The position numbers and the translations under genes were made by a program. Positions 1-6,927 of a stretch of DNA of 11,087 nucleotides are shown one piece after another. Source of the stretch: UBA7662 sp041688385. Its GTDB lineage: Bacteria > Bacteroidota > Bacteroidia > UBA7662. Positions within the stretch are counted from its first letter, which is position 1. Each line of letters begins with the position of its first letter. The stretch spans positions 1-11,087 of the forward strand of contig JBDNIH010000082.1 in the NCBI GenBank assembly GCA_041688385.1, in the 5' to 3' direction. Below the pieces are notes generated by a model that did no database searches, was not told the origin of the DNA, and worked only from the letters and a program-made list of their open reading frames with translations.

Positions 1-299
1 CCAACTCAAATAAAGATTTTGTTTCGTTTGAAGAAATGGGCTTAGCTCAAACGCGAACAGTTTTATTCGTAGCTGGGCTTTGCGCATAAAAAGGGTAGGC
101 GCAGGGATGCTATTTTAAACCACTGGTTTTATGGGTGCTTTCAAGCGTAGGTTACGTCAAATTTATCGACCTACGACAAGCTGTTTTAGTTGCAGAAAGG
201 AATGGACTGCGGCATACAGCGCTGTAAAACTGACGTTCACGGTCTTGCATTTTAACAATTGGGTGTCCCCCTTTATATTTTTCAGCGTAGATTGGATCT
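1..299. other. Gene-free left edge, no identifiable feature
   Basis: I find no recognisable gene here. One plus-strand frame is open from base 3 to a TAA at 87-89, about 28 codons, and could be the last residues of a gene entering from the left, but the peptide resembles nothing I know. A minus-strand open stretch over 152-382 runs antisense into the next gene and also has no recognisable motif. A TATATTTT string at 274-281 is one base off the Bacteroidota -7 consensus TAnnTTTG and lies 18 bases before the next start, but there is no TTG at a suitable distance upstream. Confidence 0.4.
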
Positions 300-1019
300 A
301 TGCTCTCGATAATTTGTCTTCTACCCCTGATATACATCGCCATCGGTTTTATCATCACCGAAAAAAATGCACCCACGCTCATGTCTGGTTATAATACCCT
401 TTCACCAGAGGAGCAAGCGGTTTACCCTTTGAAAGAAAGTGTCCGCTTTTTTAAGCAATTCCATTGGGTTATGGGCCTTTTTACGCTGCTGGCTGGTATA
501 AGTCTGTGGTCGTTGGCTTATTATGAATTGGCGCTGAATGTGGTGGTACTTTTGCCTTTGGTTGCTTACATCTACTTTATGTACCGGCAAATGCGCAACG
601 CACCCAAAAGCCAACGGGGATTGATGAAGTTTGGGCTGGGATTATTGCTGCTTGTTACTTTATGGGTGGGCATTTTGTTCGCTTATGGCACGCAACCCAA
701 TACCCTAGAACTTCGCAATGAGGTATTAATTATAAATGGCATGTATGGGGTAACGCTGCCAAAGGAATATATCAGCACTATCTCACTTACCGATAGCCTG
801 CCCGCCATCCGCATGAAGACCAATGGTTTTGCTACAGCCCATGTACTCAAGGGCTATTTCCGCACGAAAGATGGGCAGATTTTGCGGTTATTTTTGTCCA
901 ATCGGGAGGCACCCATGGTTCATATACAGCTGTTAGATGGCAAAGACATCTATTATCAACCAGCCGATGAAAGTGCCGATATTATGTACGAAAAGCTCAA
1001 AAACTGGCTGAATCCATGA
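300..1019 (+). CDS. DUF3784-like membrane protein with C-terminal PH-like domain
   Basis: This 239-residue protein is predicted to sit in the inner membrane. Four hydrophobic stretches are visible at about residues 3-19, 55-73, 78-95 and 110-128. Between the first two lies EKNAPTLMSGYNTLSPEEQ (21-39), which closely resembles the signature of the DUF3784 family of small membrane proteins. Residues about 135-237 form a soluble, beta-rich tail ending in an amphipathic helix, in the manner of bacterial PH-like domains. The start is well fixed: an in-frame TAG lies at 288-290 and the ATG at 300 is the first usable codon. Its stop overlaps a possible ATG for the next gene (ATGA, 1016-1019), suggesting co-transcription. 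The biochemical role is unknown. I recognise the family by motif memory only. Confidence 0.75.
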   Translation: MLSIICLLPLIYIAIGFIITEKNAPTLMSGYNTLSPEEQAVYPLKESVRFFKQFHWVMGLFTLLAGISLWSLAYYELALNVVVLLPLVAYIYFMYRQMRNAPKSQRGLMKFGLGLLLLVTLWVGILFAYGTQPNTLELRNEVLIINGMYGVTLPKEYISTISLTDSLPAIRMKTNGFATAHVLKGYFRTKDGQILRLFLSNREAPMVHIQLLDGKDIYYQPADESADIMYEKLKNWLNP

Positions 1020-1125
1020 ATTATTCGCAATTTCGCAGCACATTAAAGCTTCTACTATCGCTTCAGCCGATTTTCATTACGATTTAGCCGTCATAGGCGG
1101 AGGTGCTGCTGGTTTTTTTGCAGCG
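1016..1125 (+). other. N-terminal coding stretch of the flavoprotein without a normal start codon
   Basis: In the frame of the flavoprotein that follows, bases 1081-1125 encode DLAVIGGGAAGFFAAV, the dinucleotide-binding beta-alpha-beta turn that must begin a BaiN/HI0933 protein. The frame is open back to a TGA at 1009-1011, yet it contains no ATG, GTG or TTG between that stop and the GTG at 1126. The nearest ATG, at 1016, overlaps the previous stop as ATGA but lies in another frame and ends at a TAG (1085-1087). One extra base somewhere in about 1019-1075 would join this ATG to the FAD motif. Either a base is missing here (mutation or assembly error) or a rare start such as ATT (1042) or ATC (1057) is used. 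Confidence 0.7.
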
Positions 1126-2289
1126 GTGAATGCTGCCCGCATGCGACCAGGTTTTAGGGTGGTTATACTCGAAAAAACCGATAAGCTGCTGGCTAAAGTG
1201 CGTATTTCGGGGGGCGGTCGCTGCAATGTAACGCATGCCTGTTTCGACCTACGAGAGCTTGTGAAGTTTTATCCACGGGGGAAGAAAGAACTGGCTCAGC
1301 TGTTTGCCCGTTTCAGCACGGGTGATACGGTCGAGTGGTTCGAAAGCCGTGGTGTGCCACTTAAAACCGAAACCGACGGACGTATGTTTCCGGTCACCGA
1401 TAATTCTGCGTCCATAGTAGACTGCATGATGCGGGAAGCTGGGCGGTTTAATGTAGAGATCCGCATGAAAAGTGAGGTGACGAGTCTAAAACCACTTGAC
1501 GCTGGTTTTTTACTACAAACACCCGCTGGCAAAATTACTTCGGCCAAAGTGCTGATTGCTTCTGGCGGTCACCCGAAAAAAGAAGCTTACGCCTGGTTAG
1601 AAGAACTCGGCCACAGTATAGTGAAACCGGTCCCTTCGCTTTTTACTTTTAATCTGCCCAAACACCCCATCACCGAATTGATGGGCGTAGCCGTGCAACA
1701 GGTTCGGGTACGTTTGCCGGAGTATAAACAGGAGCAAACGGGGCCATTGCTCATCACTCATTGGGGTTTAAGCGGCCCCGCTGTGCTCAAATTATCGGCC
1801 CTGGCAGCCCGCGATTTGGCGGCAACACAATACCGTTACCGTATTCAGTTAAGCTGGTTGCCTGAATTTGATGCCGACTTGCTACGAGAGATGTTCGAAG
1901 ACTATCGCAAAAAATCAGGTCAGGCCAAGGTGATGAACCGACTAGAACTTGATTTACCTATGCGACTCAGAGCTTGGATGCTCGAAAAAGCCGGGTTTGT
2001 TGTTGACCAACGTTGGCAGGAAACCTCCAATAAACAAATTAACCGCCTGATTGAATTGTTGCTCAACGACCAATACGATGCCCAAGGCAAAACCACTTTT
2101 AAGGAAGAATTTGTCACCTCAGGCGGTGTAAACCTCAAAGAAATTGATTTCCGAACCATGGAAAGTCGGGTAGTTCCGGGTTTGTATTTCGCGGGTGAGG
2201 TATTGGATATCGATGCCTTAACGGGTGGTTTCAACTTCCAAGCCGCATGGAGTGCTGGCTGGGCAGTTGCTTTGGCGGTGAGTACTTAA
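1126..2289 (+). CDS. BaiN/HI0933-family FAD-dependent oxidoreductase (N-terminus extends upstream)
   Basis: This flavoprotein belongs to the BaiN/HI0933 (YhiN-like) family, putative NAD(P)/FAD-dependent reductases of uncertain substrate. Family hallmarks are present: an acidic EK ending the second strand of the Rossmann fold (VVILEK), then KVRISGGGRCNVTH soon after it. Near the C-terminus come TSGGVNLKEID, TMESRVVPGLYFAGEVLDID and LTGGFNFQAAWSAGWA, which close the FAD site. The coordinates begin at the first conventional start codon (GTG, 1126), but the GGGAAG FAD-binding motif lies before it at 1096-1113, so the functional protein must start further upstream, near 1040-1075. The body is 387 residues from the GTG and about 402 from the aspartate at 1081, a normal family length. 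It probably shares a transcript with the membrane protein before it. It is either intact with a non-standard start or carries a 5' frameshift. Confidence 0.85.
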   Translation: MNAARMRPGFRVVILEKTDKLLAKVRISGGGRCNVTHACFDLRELVKFYPRGKKELAQLFARFSTGDTVEWFESRGVPLKTETDGRMFPVTDNSASIVDCMMREAGRFNVEIRMKSEVTSLKPLDAGFLLQTPAGKITSAKVLIASGGHPKKEAYAWLEELGHSIVKPVPSLFTFNLPKHPITELMGVAVQQVRVRLPEYKQEQTGPLLITHWGLSGPAVLKLSALAARDLAATQYRYRIQLSWLPEFDADLLREMFEDYRKKSGQAKVMNRLELDLPMRLRAWMLEKAGFVVDQRWQETSNKQINRLIELLLNDQYDAQGKTTFKEEFVTSGGVNLKEIDFRTMESRVVPGLYFAGEVLDIDALTGGFNFQAAWSAGWAVALAVST

Positions 2290-2328
2290 ACACCTTCGGC
2301 TAACCGTCTTTTTAATTAGGCCTAGCCT

Positions 2329-2336
2329 TATATTTG
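2329..2336 (+). promoter_or_regulatory. Possible -7 promoter element (TATATTTG)
   Basis: TATATTTG matches the Bacteroidota -7 consensus TAnnTTTG exactly and lies in the gap between the flavoprotein stop and the methyltransferase start, 99 bases before that ATG. I see no TTG at 17-23 bases upstream, so the -33 half is missing. A chance match in AT-rich DNA is possible. Confidence 0.3.
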
Positions 2337-2435
2337 GCCATCATCGCTAACGATTCGTACTGTACTTAAATAATGTTCGCATATTCGTGCTGCTACAGGG
2401 TTAATGATTAAAAAGCACAAGTCAAATAAAGATCG

Positions 2436-3281
2436 ATGCTCAAAAGTCTCTATAAGTTTTTAAGTCCACGTTATCAAAAGCTCTTTCTTGATTATCCGGT
2501 AAAAATGGAGCCGCGGTATGGGCATGGTAAAAAAGCACATCCGGAGTTAGCGGAAATTATCAATCAGCAACGGCCAAAATACAGGCAGTTATTGGCGTTT
2601 GCAGCACAACATCAAGCAGCCTTTCTCGAAATCAAAACGAGTGATAAACAAAACGATCGCAGCCTTCCTACCTGGAACAATGGCTTTTTCCCGGGACTGG
2701 ATATCGTAATGTTGTATAGTCTTTTGGGACACTATAAACCAAAAACCTATCTCGAAGTAGGTTCTGGAAATTCTACCAAAGTAGCCGCCTTGGCTAAAAG
2801 GAACTTCCAACTTAACACCCGCTTAATTTCGATAGATCCGCAACCCCGTGTTGAAATGGATCAGTTGGCCGATGAAATTATTCGGCAACCTCTCGAAAAT
2901 GTGGACTTTTCCCGCATTTATGCACTCGGCGAAAACGACATGCTGTTTATTGACAATAGCCACCGTATTCTACCTAATTCTGATGGTATGGTGTTTTTTC
3001 TGGAAATATTGCCACGTCTAAAAAAAGGAGTTATCGTGCATGTGCACGACGTTTATTTGCCTTACGACTATCCACAGTTTATGTGCGACCGGGCCTATAC
3101 CGAGCAATATGGTTTGGCCATATATCTACTTGCCAACCCCGAAAAGTTTAAGGTGATTATGCCGAATTATTTTGTTTCAGAAGATGCCGACTTAGCAGCT
3201 ATCCTCAGACCGCTGTGGCAACAACCTTCACTCGCTGGCGTAGAGCAACATGGCGGATCCTTTTGGTTTCAGTTGAATTAA
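2436..3281 (+). CDS. Class I SAM-dependent methyltransferase
   Basis: The 281-residue protein has the ordered motifs of a Rossmann-fold methyltransferase of the Methyltransf_24 type. Motif I is YLEVGSGNSTKVA (105-117), the glycine-rich loop that binds S-adenosylmethionine. LISIDPQPR (130-138) ends the second strand, with Asp134 the likely ribose ligand. DMLFIDNSH (168-176) is motif IV, and KKGVIVHVHDV (197-207) is the following strand. Enzymes of this type often act on sugars, glycans or small molecules, but nothing here shows the substrate. Residues 1-90 form an unplaced N-terminal helical region ending in WNNGFFPGLD. No signal peptide or membrane segment is seen. It is separated from the flavoprotein by 146 bases and may have its own promoter. 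Its TAA directly abuts the stop of the decayed Fic gene on the other strand. Confidence 0.85.
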   Translation: MLKSLYKFLSPRYQKLFLDYPVKMEPRYGHGKKAHPELAEIINQQRPKYRQLLAFAAQHQAAFLEIKTSDKQNDRSLPTWNNGFFPGLDIVMLYSLLGHYKPKTYLEVGSGNSTKVAALAKRNFQLNTRLISIDPQPRVEMDQLADEIIRQPLENVDFSRIYALGENDMLFIDNSHRILPNSDGMVFFLEILPRLKKGVIVHVHDVYLPYDYPQFMCDRAYTEQYGLAIYLLANPEKFKVIMPNYFVSEDADLAAILRPLWQQPSLAGVEQHGGSFWFQLN

Positions 3282-3990
3282 TCAGTGCATAGCATACGCA
3301 GTAGACCGACTTTGCCCAGTTTTTTCTAGGAGTCCGCGCTTTACCAAAACTGCCAATGTCTTTTTTACGGTTGGCAAGGGAATATTGCCCTTGTGCGCCA
3401 CAACACCCGACTGACAACCAGGATAGATTCAATTATAAATAAAATGCGTTCCTCTCCTTGCGACTGGGCGTTGGTCTTTTTACTTTCCGAAAGTTTGGTG
3501 AGCAAATGTTGTTGCATATGCAGCAGGCAATCTACAAAAAATCGAAACCAGTGGGTGGCCTCTTCGCTTGGGCGGTTTTGAAGAGCAGTTGAGTATTACT
3601 GCAAGGTAGCGGCTATTGCATTGCTGGCCTGTTTGTAGGCACCACAATGCCAAGTATTCTTTTCGACGTATGTCAAGCGCATTTTATGCAAACCTTTGAG
3701 CTGGTTTATGGTGGTGGGAATGACAGCAAAATTTTCCGCAATGGTATCCAGGGTTTCGAAATAACCTGCAACTTCTTGTTGGTCACGTTTGGGCGAGTAG
3801 GGCGCTACTTAATTGATTCATCAAGACGGCTACAGCGTCGTTGCTTAAGTGAGAACCTTCAATGCGGGTAGATGCGCCTAAACGCCGAACCGTTGCAATT
3901 GTTTTTAATTGTTTGAGTACAGCCCCTTCCTTTTTTTATAGCTGACAGGGAAGTATCAAAACGATTGATTTTGCGCAAATCAGGCAACAT
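3282..3990 (-). pseudogene. Decayed Fic-family protein gene with the catalytic core deleted
   Basis: Read on the minus strand in several frames, this stretch gives ordered pieces of a Fic protein (the family that AMPylates or otherwise modifies targets). From 3990: MLPDLRKINRFD; a frame change by an A7 run (3931-3937); then from 3923 LKQLKTIATVRRLGASTRIE, the N-terminal helix carrying the regulatory-type TRIEG motif; a TGA at 3783-3785; then, shifted, RDQQEVAGYFETLDTIAENF from 3787, continuing to GAYKQASNAIAAT; a TAA at 3596-3598. Directly after it, YSTALQNRPSEEATHWFRFF belongs after the active site in homologues, so the HPFxDGNGR region is gone. A last frame change leads to a winged-helix tail, PTVKKTLAVLVKRGLLEKTG, ending at TGA 3282-3284. 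With three frameshifts, one stop and the core missing, no Fic activity can remain. The assignment rests on my recall of family sequence. Confidence 0.85.
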
Positions 3991-4109
3991 TTTCAAGTCA
4001 ATTTGCAGCTAAAAAGTAGGTATGACGGTACTTATCGTCTACGATTTAATACGTTAATACGCGATGAATATAGGTAAGCAAATTTGGCTCAGCGTAAATA
4101 CATATACGG
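3991..4109. other. Short intergenic stretch with an 8-bp tandem repeat
   Basis: This gap lies between the 5' end of the decayed Fic gene and the stop of the patatin-like gene. It holds a perfect tandem duplication TTAATACG-TTAATACG at 4046-4061. The frame of the first Fic piece reaches a TAG at 4009-4011, so the Fic gene does not extend further in that frame. No terminator with a clear hairpin and T-run is visible after the patatin-like gene. Confidence 0.4.
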
Positions 4110-4880
4110 TTAAACTGCCGCAATCAGTTGGCGGTCTTTAAGCCAGTCGATGGTGTATTCGTACCCCACTTGGTACATTTCCTTGCTTTTGTTGAGCGAG
4201 AAGAGGTGGTAGTTCTGCATTTTATGTGGCTCGAGATAGATGTCGAGCATAGGAATACTTTTAGCCACATTGTTGTGTATGGCGATGTTCATGACCCGCT
4301 CTACGGTTTCCATAAAACCATTCACTTTCTCGACGGGGGAGATGGGGTTGATGTTGATGCCCACCAGGCTTTCGCACCGACCATTGATGGGACTTACCGG
4401 CAGATTATCGGTGAGACCGCCATCTACATAAAAGCTATCACCGATTTGAATGGGGTTAAAAAGCAGTGGAATTGCACAAGAAGCTAAAATCACCTCTATG
4501 AGCGGACCTTTGCTGAAATAGCGGGCTTTGCCTGTGTTCAGTTCGGTTACAGCGACCATCAAGGGTATAGGTAGCTCTTCGAATGTGCGTGCTTTGATAT
4601 GTTTTTCGAGTGCTTTTTTTAAGCCGTCGGATTTGAGCAGACCCGTGGTGCTGAATTTGAACTTAACGAGGTTGAAGTTTTTTTCAGTGTCGAAAATGCG
4701 GACAATATCGGCTGGGCTATTTTTTTCAGCCAATAGCGCCCCAATTATGGCACCTATGCTGGCTCCTGAAATCACGTCGAATGAAAAGCCGGCCTCGTAT
4801 AGCGCCTGCAAAACGCCAGCATGGGCATAACCCTTAGCTGCGCCGCCAGACAGTACCAGGCCGGTCTTCCAACTCGACAT
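4110..4880 (-). CDS. Patatin-like phospholipase (RssA-type)
   Basis: A 256-residue serine lipase or acyl hydrolase of the patatin family, close in size to the compact RssA/YlbK-type proteins. The oxyanion loop is LSGGAAKG (10-17), the nucleophile elbow is GASIG (39-43, Ser41), and the second catalytic residue is Asp153 in YVDGGLTDNLPV (151-162), the D-G-G/A motif. The catalytic Ser-Asp dyad is therefore complete. There is no signal peptide, so it likely acts in the cytoplasm or at the inner membrane face on lipid acyl esters; the substrate is unknown. The ATG at 4880 lies only 4 nt after the recA stop on the same strand, which suggests one transcript and possibly coupled translation with recA. 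The start is supported because the oxyanion loop begins ten residues in, as is usual. Confidence 0.9.
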   Translation of the reverse strand: MSSWKTGLVLSGGAAKGYAHAGVLQALYEAGFSFDVISGASIGAIIGALLAEKNSPADIVRIFDTEKNFNLVKFKFSTTGLLKSDGLKKALEKHIKARTFEELPIPLMVAVTELNTGKARYFSKGPLIEVILASCAIPLLFNPIQIGDSFYVDGGLTDNLPVSPINGRCESLVGININPISPVEKVNGFMETVERVMNIAIHNNVAKSIPMLDIYLEPHKMQNYHLFSLNKSKEMYQVGYEYTIDWLKDRQLIAAV

Positions 4881-4884
4881 ATGT

Positions 4885-5913
4885 TTATTCTGTTTCAGTT
4901 GCTGCTATTGGTGGTGCGATTTTTGGCTTGATCAGCTCTTTGATTTTCATTTCAATTTCTTCGGCCAAATCAGGATTGTCTTTGAAAAGCTGTTTTACGG
5001 CGTCACGTCCCTGACCTAATTTGGTTTCGCCGTAGCTGTACCATGAACCAGATTTTTTGATTACGCCCAGCTCCGAGCCGAGGTCGACAATCTCGCCATC
5101 TTTCGATACACCTTCACCATAAATGATGTCGAATTCGCACTGTTTGAAAGGTGGCGCTACTTTGTTTTTCACCACTTTAATCCGTACCCGGTTACCCATG
5201 ATGTCGAGTCCATCTTTCAATTGACCAATACGGCGTATATCCAACCGTACGGAAGCATAGAATTTCAGGGCATTTCCGCCGGTGGTGGTCTCCGGATTTC
5301 CGAACATCACGCCTATTTTTTCACGAAGCTGGTTGATGAAAATACAGATACAACCAGTACGACTGATGGTACCCGTTAATTTGCGCAAGGCCTGACTCAT
5401 TAATCGTGCTTGGAGACCCATGGTAGAATCACCCATTTCACCTTCGATTTCCGATTTCGGCACGAGGGCAGCCACGGAGTCGATAACGATGATATCGATG
5501 GCGCCTGAACGAATAAGGTTATCAGCGATTTCGAGGGCTTGTTCGCCGTTATCGGGCTGAGAAATGAGGAGATTGGCGGTGTCGATTCCCAGATTTTCTG
5601 CGTAGCCTTTATCGAAGGCGTGCTCTGCGTCAATAAATGCCGCGATACCACCTTTTTTCTGCGCTTCGGCAATAGCATGCATCGCAATAGTCGTTTTACC
5701 AGACGATTCTGGACCGTAAATTTCTACTACTCGCCCGCGCGGAAAACCGCCGATGCCAAGTGCAATATCTAGTCCCAGTGAGCCAGAAGGGATAACATCC
5801 ACGTTCACAACCCGCGCATCGCCCATTTTCATAACAACACCTTTGCCGTAAGATTTTTCCAACTTGTCAAGCGTGAGCTGGAGGGCTTTCATTTTTTCAG
5901 TCTGTACACTCAT
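4885..5913 (-). CDS. recA: Recombinase RecA
   Basis: RecA is the ATP-dependent strand-exchange protein of homologous recombination and the SOS co-protease in species that have LexA. All core parts are visible in 342 residues: Walker A GPESSGKT (67-74), the catalytic glutamate in FIDAEHA (Glu97), Walker B IIVIDSVAAL (141-150), loop L1 near EGEMGDSTMGLQAR (157-170), and loop L2 within INQLREKIGVMFGNPETTTG (193-212). The C-terminal domain ends in a short tail PPIAATETE that is less acidic than that of E. coli RecA. The ATG at 5913 gives the usual N-terminal length; Met8 is an internal alternative. The gene is divergent from the small exported protein at 6100 and directly precedes a patatin-like gene. 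I cannot see a LexA-type operator, only an 11-bp direct repeat upstream. Confidence 0.98.
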   Translation of the reverse strand: MSVQTEKMKALQLTLDKLEKSYGKGVVMKMGDARVVNVDVIPSGSLGLDIALGIGGFPRGRVVEIYGPESSGKTTIAMHAIAEAQKKGGIAAFIDAEHAFDKGYAENLGIDTANLLISQPDNGEQALEIADNLIRSGAIDIIVIDSVAALVPKSEIEGEMGDSTMGLQARLMSQALRKLTGTISRTGCICIFINQLREKIGVMFGNPETTTGGNALKFYASVRLDIRRIGQLKDGLDIMGNRVRIKVVKNKVAPPFKQCEFDIIYGEGVSKDGEIVDLGSELGVIKKSGSWYSYGETKLGQGRDAVKQLFKDNPDLAEEIEMKIKELIKPKIAPPIAATETE

Positions 5914-5920
5914 GATCTAT

Positions 5921-5977
5921 AATTTCAGTCGTTATTTGTCGTTGGGATATGGCCTTAAAATTACACAATTTCAGTCG
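5921..5977. repeat. Direct repeat AATTTCAGTCG in the recA leader region
   Basis: AATTTCAGTCG occurs at 5921-5931 and again at 5967-5977, a start-to-start distance of 46 bases, both between recA and the divergent gene. The nearer copy starts 8 bases from the recA ATG. Such a pair could be binding sites for a regulator of recA, but no known operator is matched and chance cannot be excluded. Confidence 0.35.
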
Positions 5978-6089
5978 CCTTGGCTGTCCATTTTCACGCA
6001 ATATTTAGCTCAAATCACGCATATGTTCATGACACCTTTTGTCAAAGTATTCAAACCTAAGTCTACTACCGTTGTTCGTGAGGAAGCGG

Positions 6090-6097
6090 TATCTTTG
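6090..6097 (+). promoter_or_regulatory. Promoter -7 element (TATCTTTG) next to the start codon
   Basis: TATCTTTG fits the Bacteroidota -7 consensus TAnnTTTG perfectly and ends 2 bases before the ATG at 6100. A TTG at 6072-6074 could be the -33 half, but its spacing of 15 bases is short. If this promoter is used, transcription would begin at or within the start codon, giving a leaderless message. Confidence 0.5.
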
Positions 6098-6099
6098 TT

Positions 6100-6762
6100 A
6101 TGGTGAAACATTTCTTCCTTTTCATACTCCTATGCGGCTTTGCCTACTCGGCTACAGCGCAAAAACAGCCTAAACCTTTACAGTTTTCGGGCATGACTGT
6201 AACGGATGACAGTCTGGGTATACTACCTTATGTGACTATTTTGGTTAAAAACCGGTACAAAGGCACCATATCAGATCAACATGGCTTCTTTTCTTTTGTT
6301 GCTTTGGTAGGCGATACGGTTCAGTTTTCGGCCATTGGCTTTCGCACCAACTATTATATCGTACCTGAGTCGGACCGCAACTTATTTTCAGTATTGCTGC
6401 CCCTCGAGAAGGACACCATACAATTGCCCATGGCGATAATCTACCCTTGGCCGAGCAAGGAGGCCTTTAAGGAGGCATTTTTGGCCTTACAGGTAGATGA
6501 CGATCTATACGACCGGGCGCGTAAAAATCTAGATGGGCAGTTGCTCGCCGAAATCTCCCAAAAGATGACCATGGACGGCAGTGAAAATCAAAAGCTGTTT
6601 ATGCAGAAAATGATTGCTCAAACGTATTATGCCGGTGGCCAGCAAAACTTTCAGCAATTAGGCGGACCGGGCAGTATACCTATTCCAAGTACCTTATTAA
6701 ATCCCTTTGCTTGGGCGGAGTTTGTGAAAGCGGTTAAGCGGGGTGATTTTAAGAAGAAATAA
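6100..6762 (+). CDS. Exported protein with carboxypeptidase-regulatory-like domain
   Basis: This 220-residue protein begins with a clear signal peptide: a short basic start (MVKH), a hydrophobic core FFLFILLCGFAYSA, and a likely signal peptidase I site ATA-Q after residue 20. Residues about 29-105 form a CarboxypepD_reg-like beta-sandwich. The marks of that fold in Bacteroidota are a first strand (FSGMTVTDDS), then PYVTILVKNRYKGTISDQHG, FFSF, and GDTVQFSAIGF. The rest is helical and ends in a basic tail DFKKK. There is no lipobox, T9SS sorting tail or TonB-dependent channel, so it is likely a periplasmic protein; the domain may mediate protein or envelope contacts. It is a single gene, transcribed away from recA and towards def. 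No specific function can be assigned. Confidence 0.85.
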   Translation: MVKHFFLFILLCGFAYSATAQKQPKPLQFSGMTVTDDSLGILPYVTILVKNRYKGTISDQHGFFSFVALVGDTVQFSAIGFRTNYYIVPESDRNLFSVLLPLEKDTIQLPMAIIYPWPSKEAFKEAFLALQVDDDLYDRARKNLDGQLLAEISQKMTMDGSENQKLFMQKMIAQTYYAGGQQNFQQLGGPGSIPIPSTLLNPFAWAEFVKAVKRGDFKKK

Positions 6763-6796
6763 CCTTTTTAATTCCAAACTTCAAATTCCAAAGGGT

Positions 6797-6817
6797 TGTG
6801 AATACAAAGTATTCACA
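6797..6817. repeat. Perfect 9-bp inverted repeat between convergent genes
   Basis: TGTGAATAC (6797-6805), a three-base spacer AAA, and GTATTCACA (6809-6817) form a perfect hairpin 35 bases after the stop of the exported-protein gene and about 110 bases after the def stop on the other strand. It could slow or stop transcription from both sides, but neither strand has a T-run after the stem, so it is not a typical intrinsic terminator. It could equally be an operator-like palindrome. Just before it, AATTCCAAA occurs twice (6770-6778 and 6784-6792). Confidence 0.5.
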
Positions 6818-6927
6818 GTTCGTTAGAACAAGGCGAAGCCAATTTTGAAGTGTAAATTTTGTATTCCCCCCAGCAAAAGCGGAGTAGCATATTTTGAAAG
6901 AAACGGAAATACCCTGCCGATGAAAAA

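Noticed and set aside
152..382. Minus-strand 76-codon open frame at the left edge
   Set aside because: It runs antisense into the start of the membrane-protein gene and has no recognisable motif or supporting context.
2422..2433. TCAAATAAAGAT repeated at 6-17 and 2422-2433
   Set aside because: A 12-base AT-rich match, with nothing similar around the two copies, is plausible by chance.
3393..3871. Two plus-strand open frames (3393-3581 and 3647-3871) in the gene-poor stretch
   Set aside because: The opposite strand carries ordered Fic-family pieces through the same bases, which explains the composition better; these frames show no motif.
3282..4109. CRISPR array, tRNA, insertion sequence or phage element in the long gene-free stretches
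   Set aside because: I saw no regularly spaced repeats, cloverleaf, terminal inverted repeats with target duplication, or transposase or integrase motifs here or at 7908-8593.
4128..4487. Plus-strand 119-codon open frame
   Set aside because: It lies wholly antisense to the patatin-like gene, whose motifs are complete; the frame is a shadow of its codon pattern.
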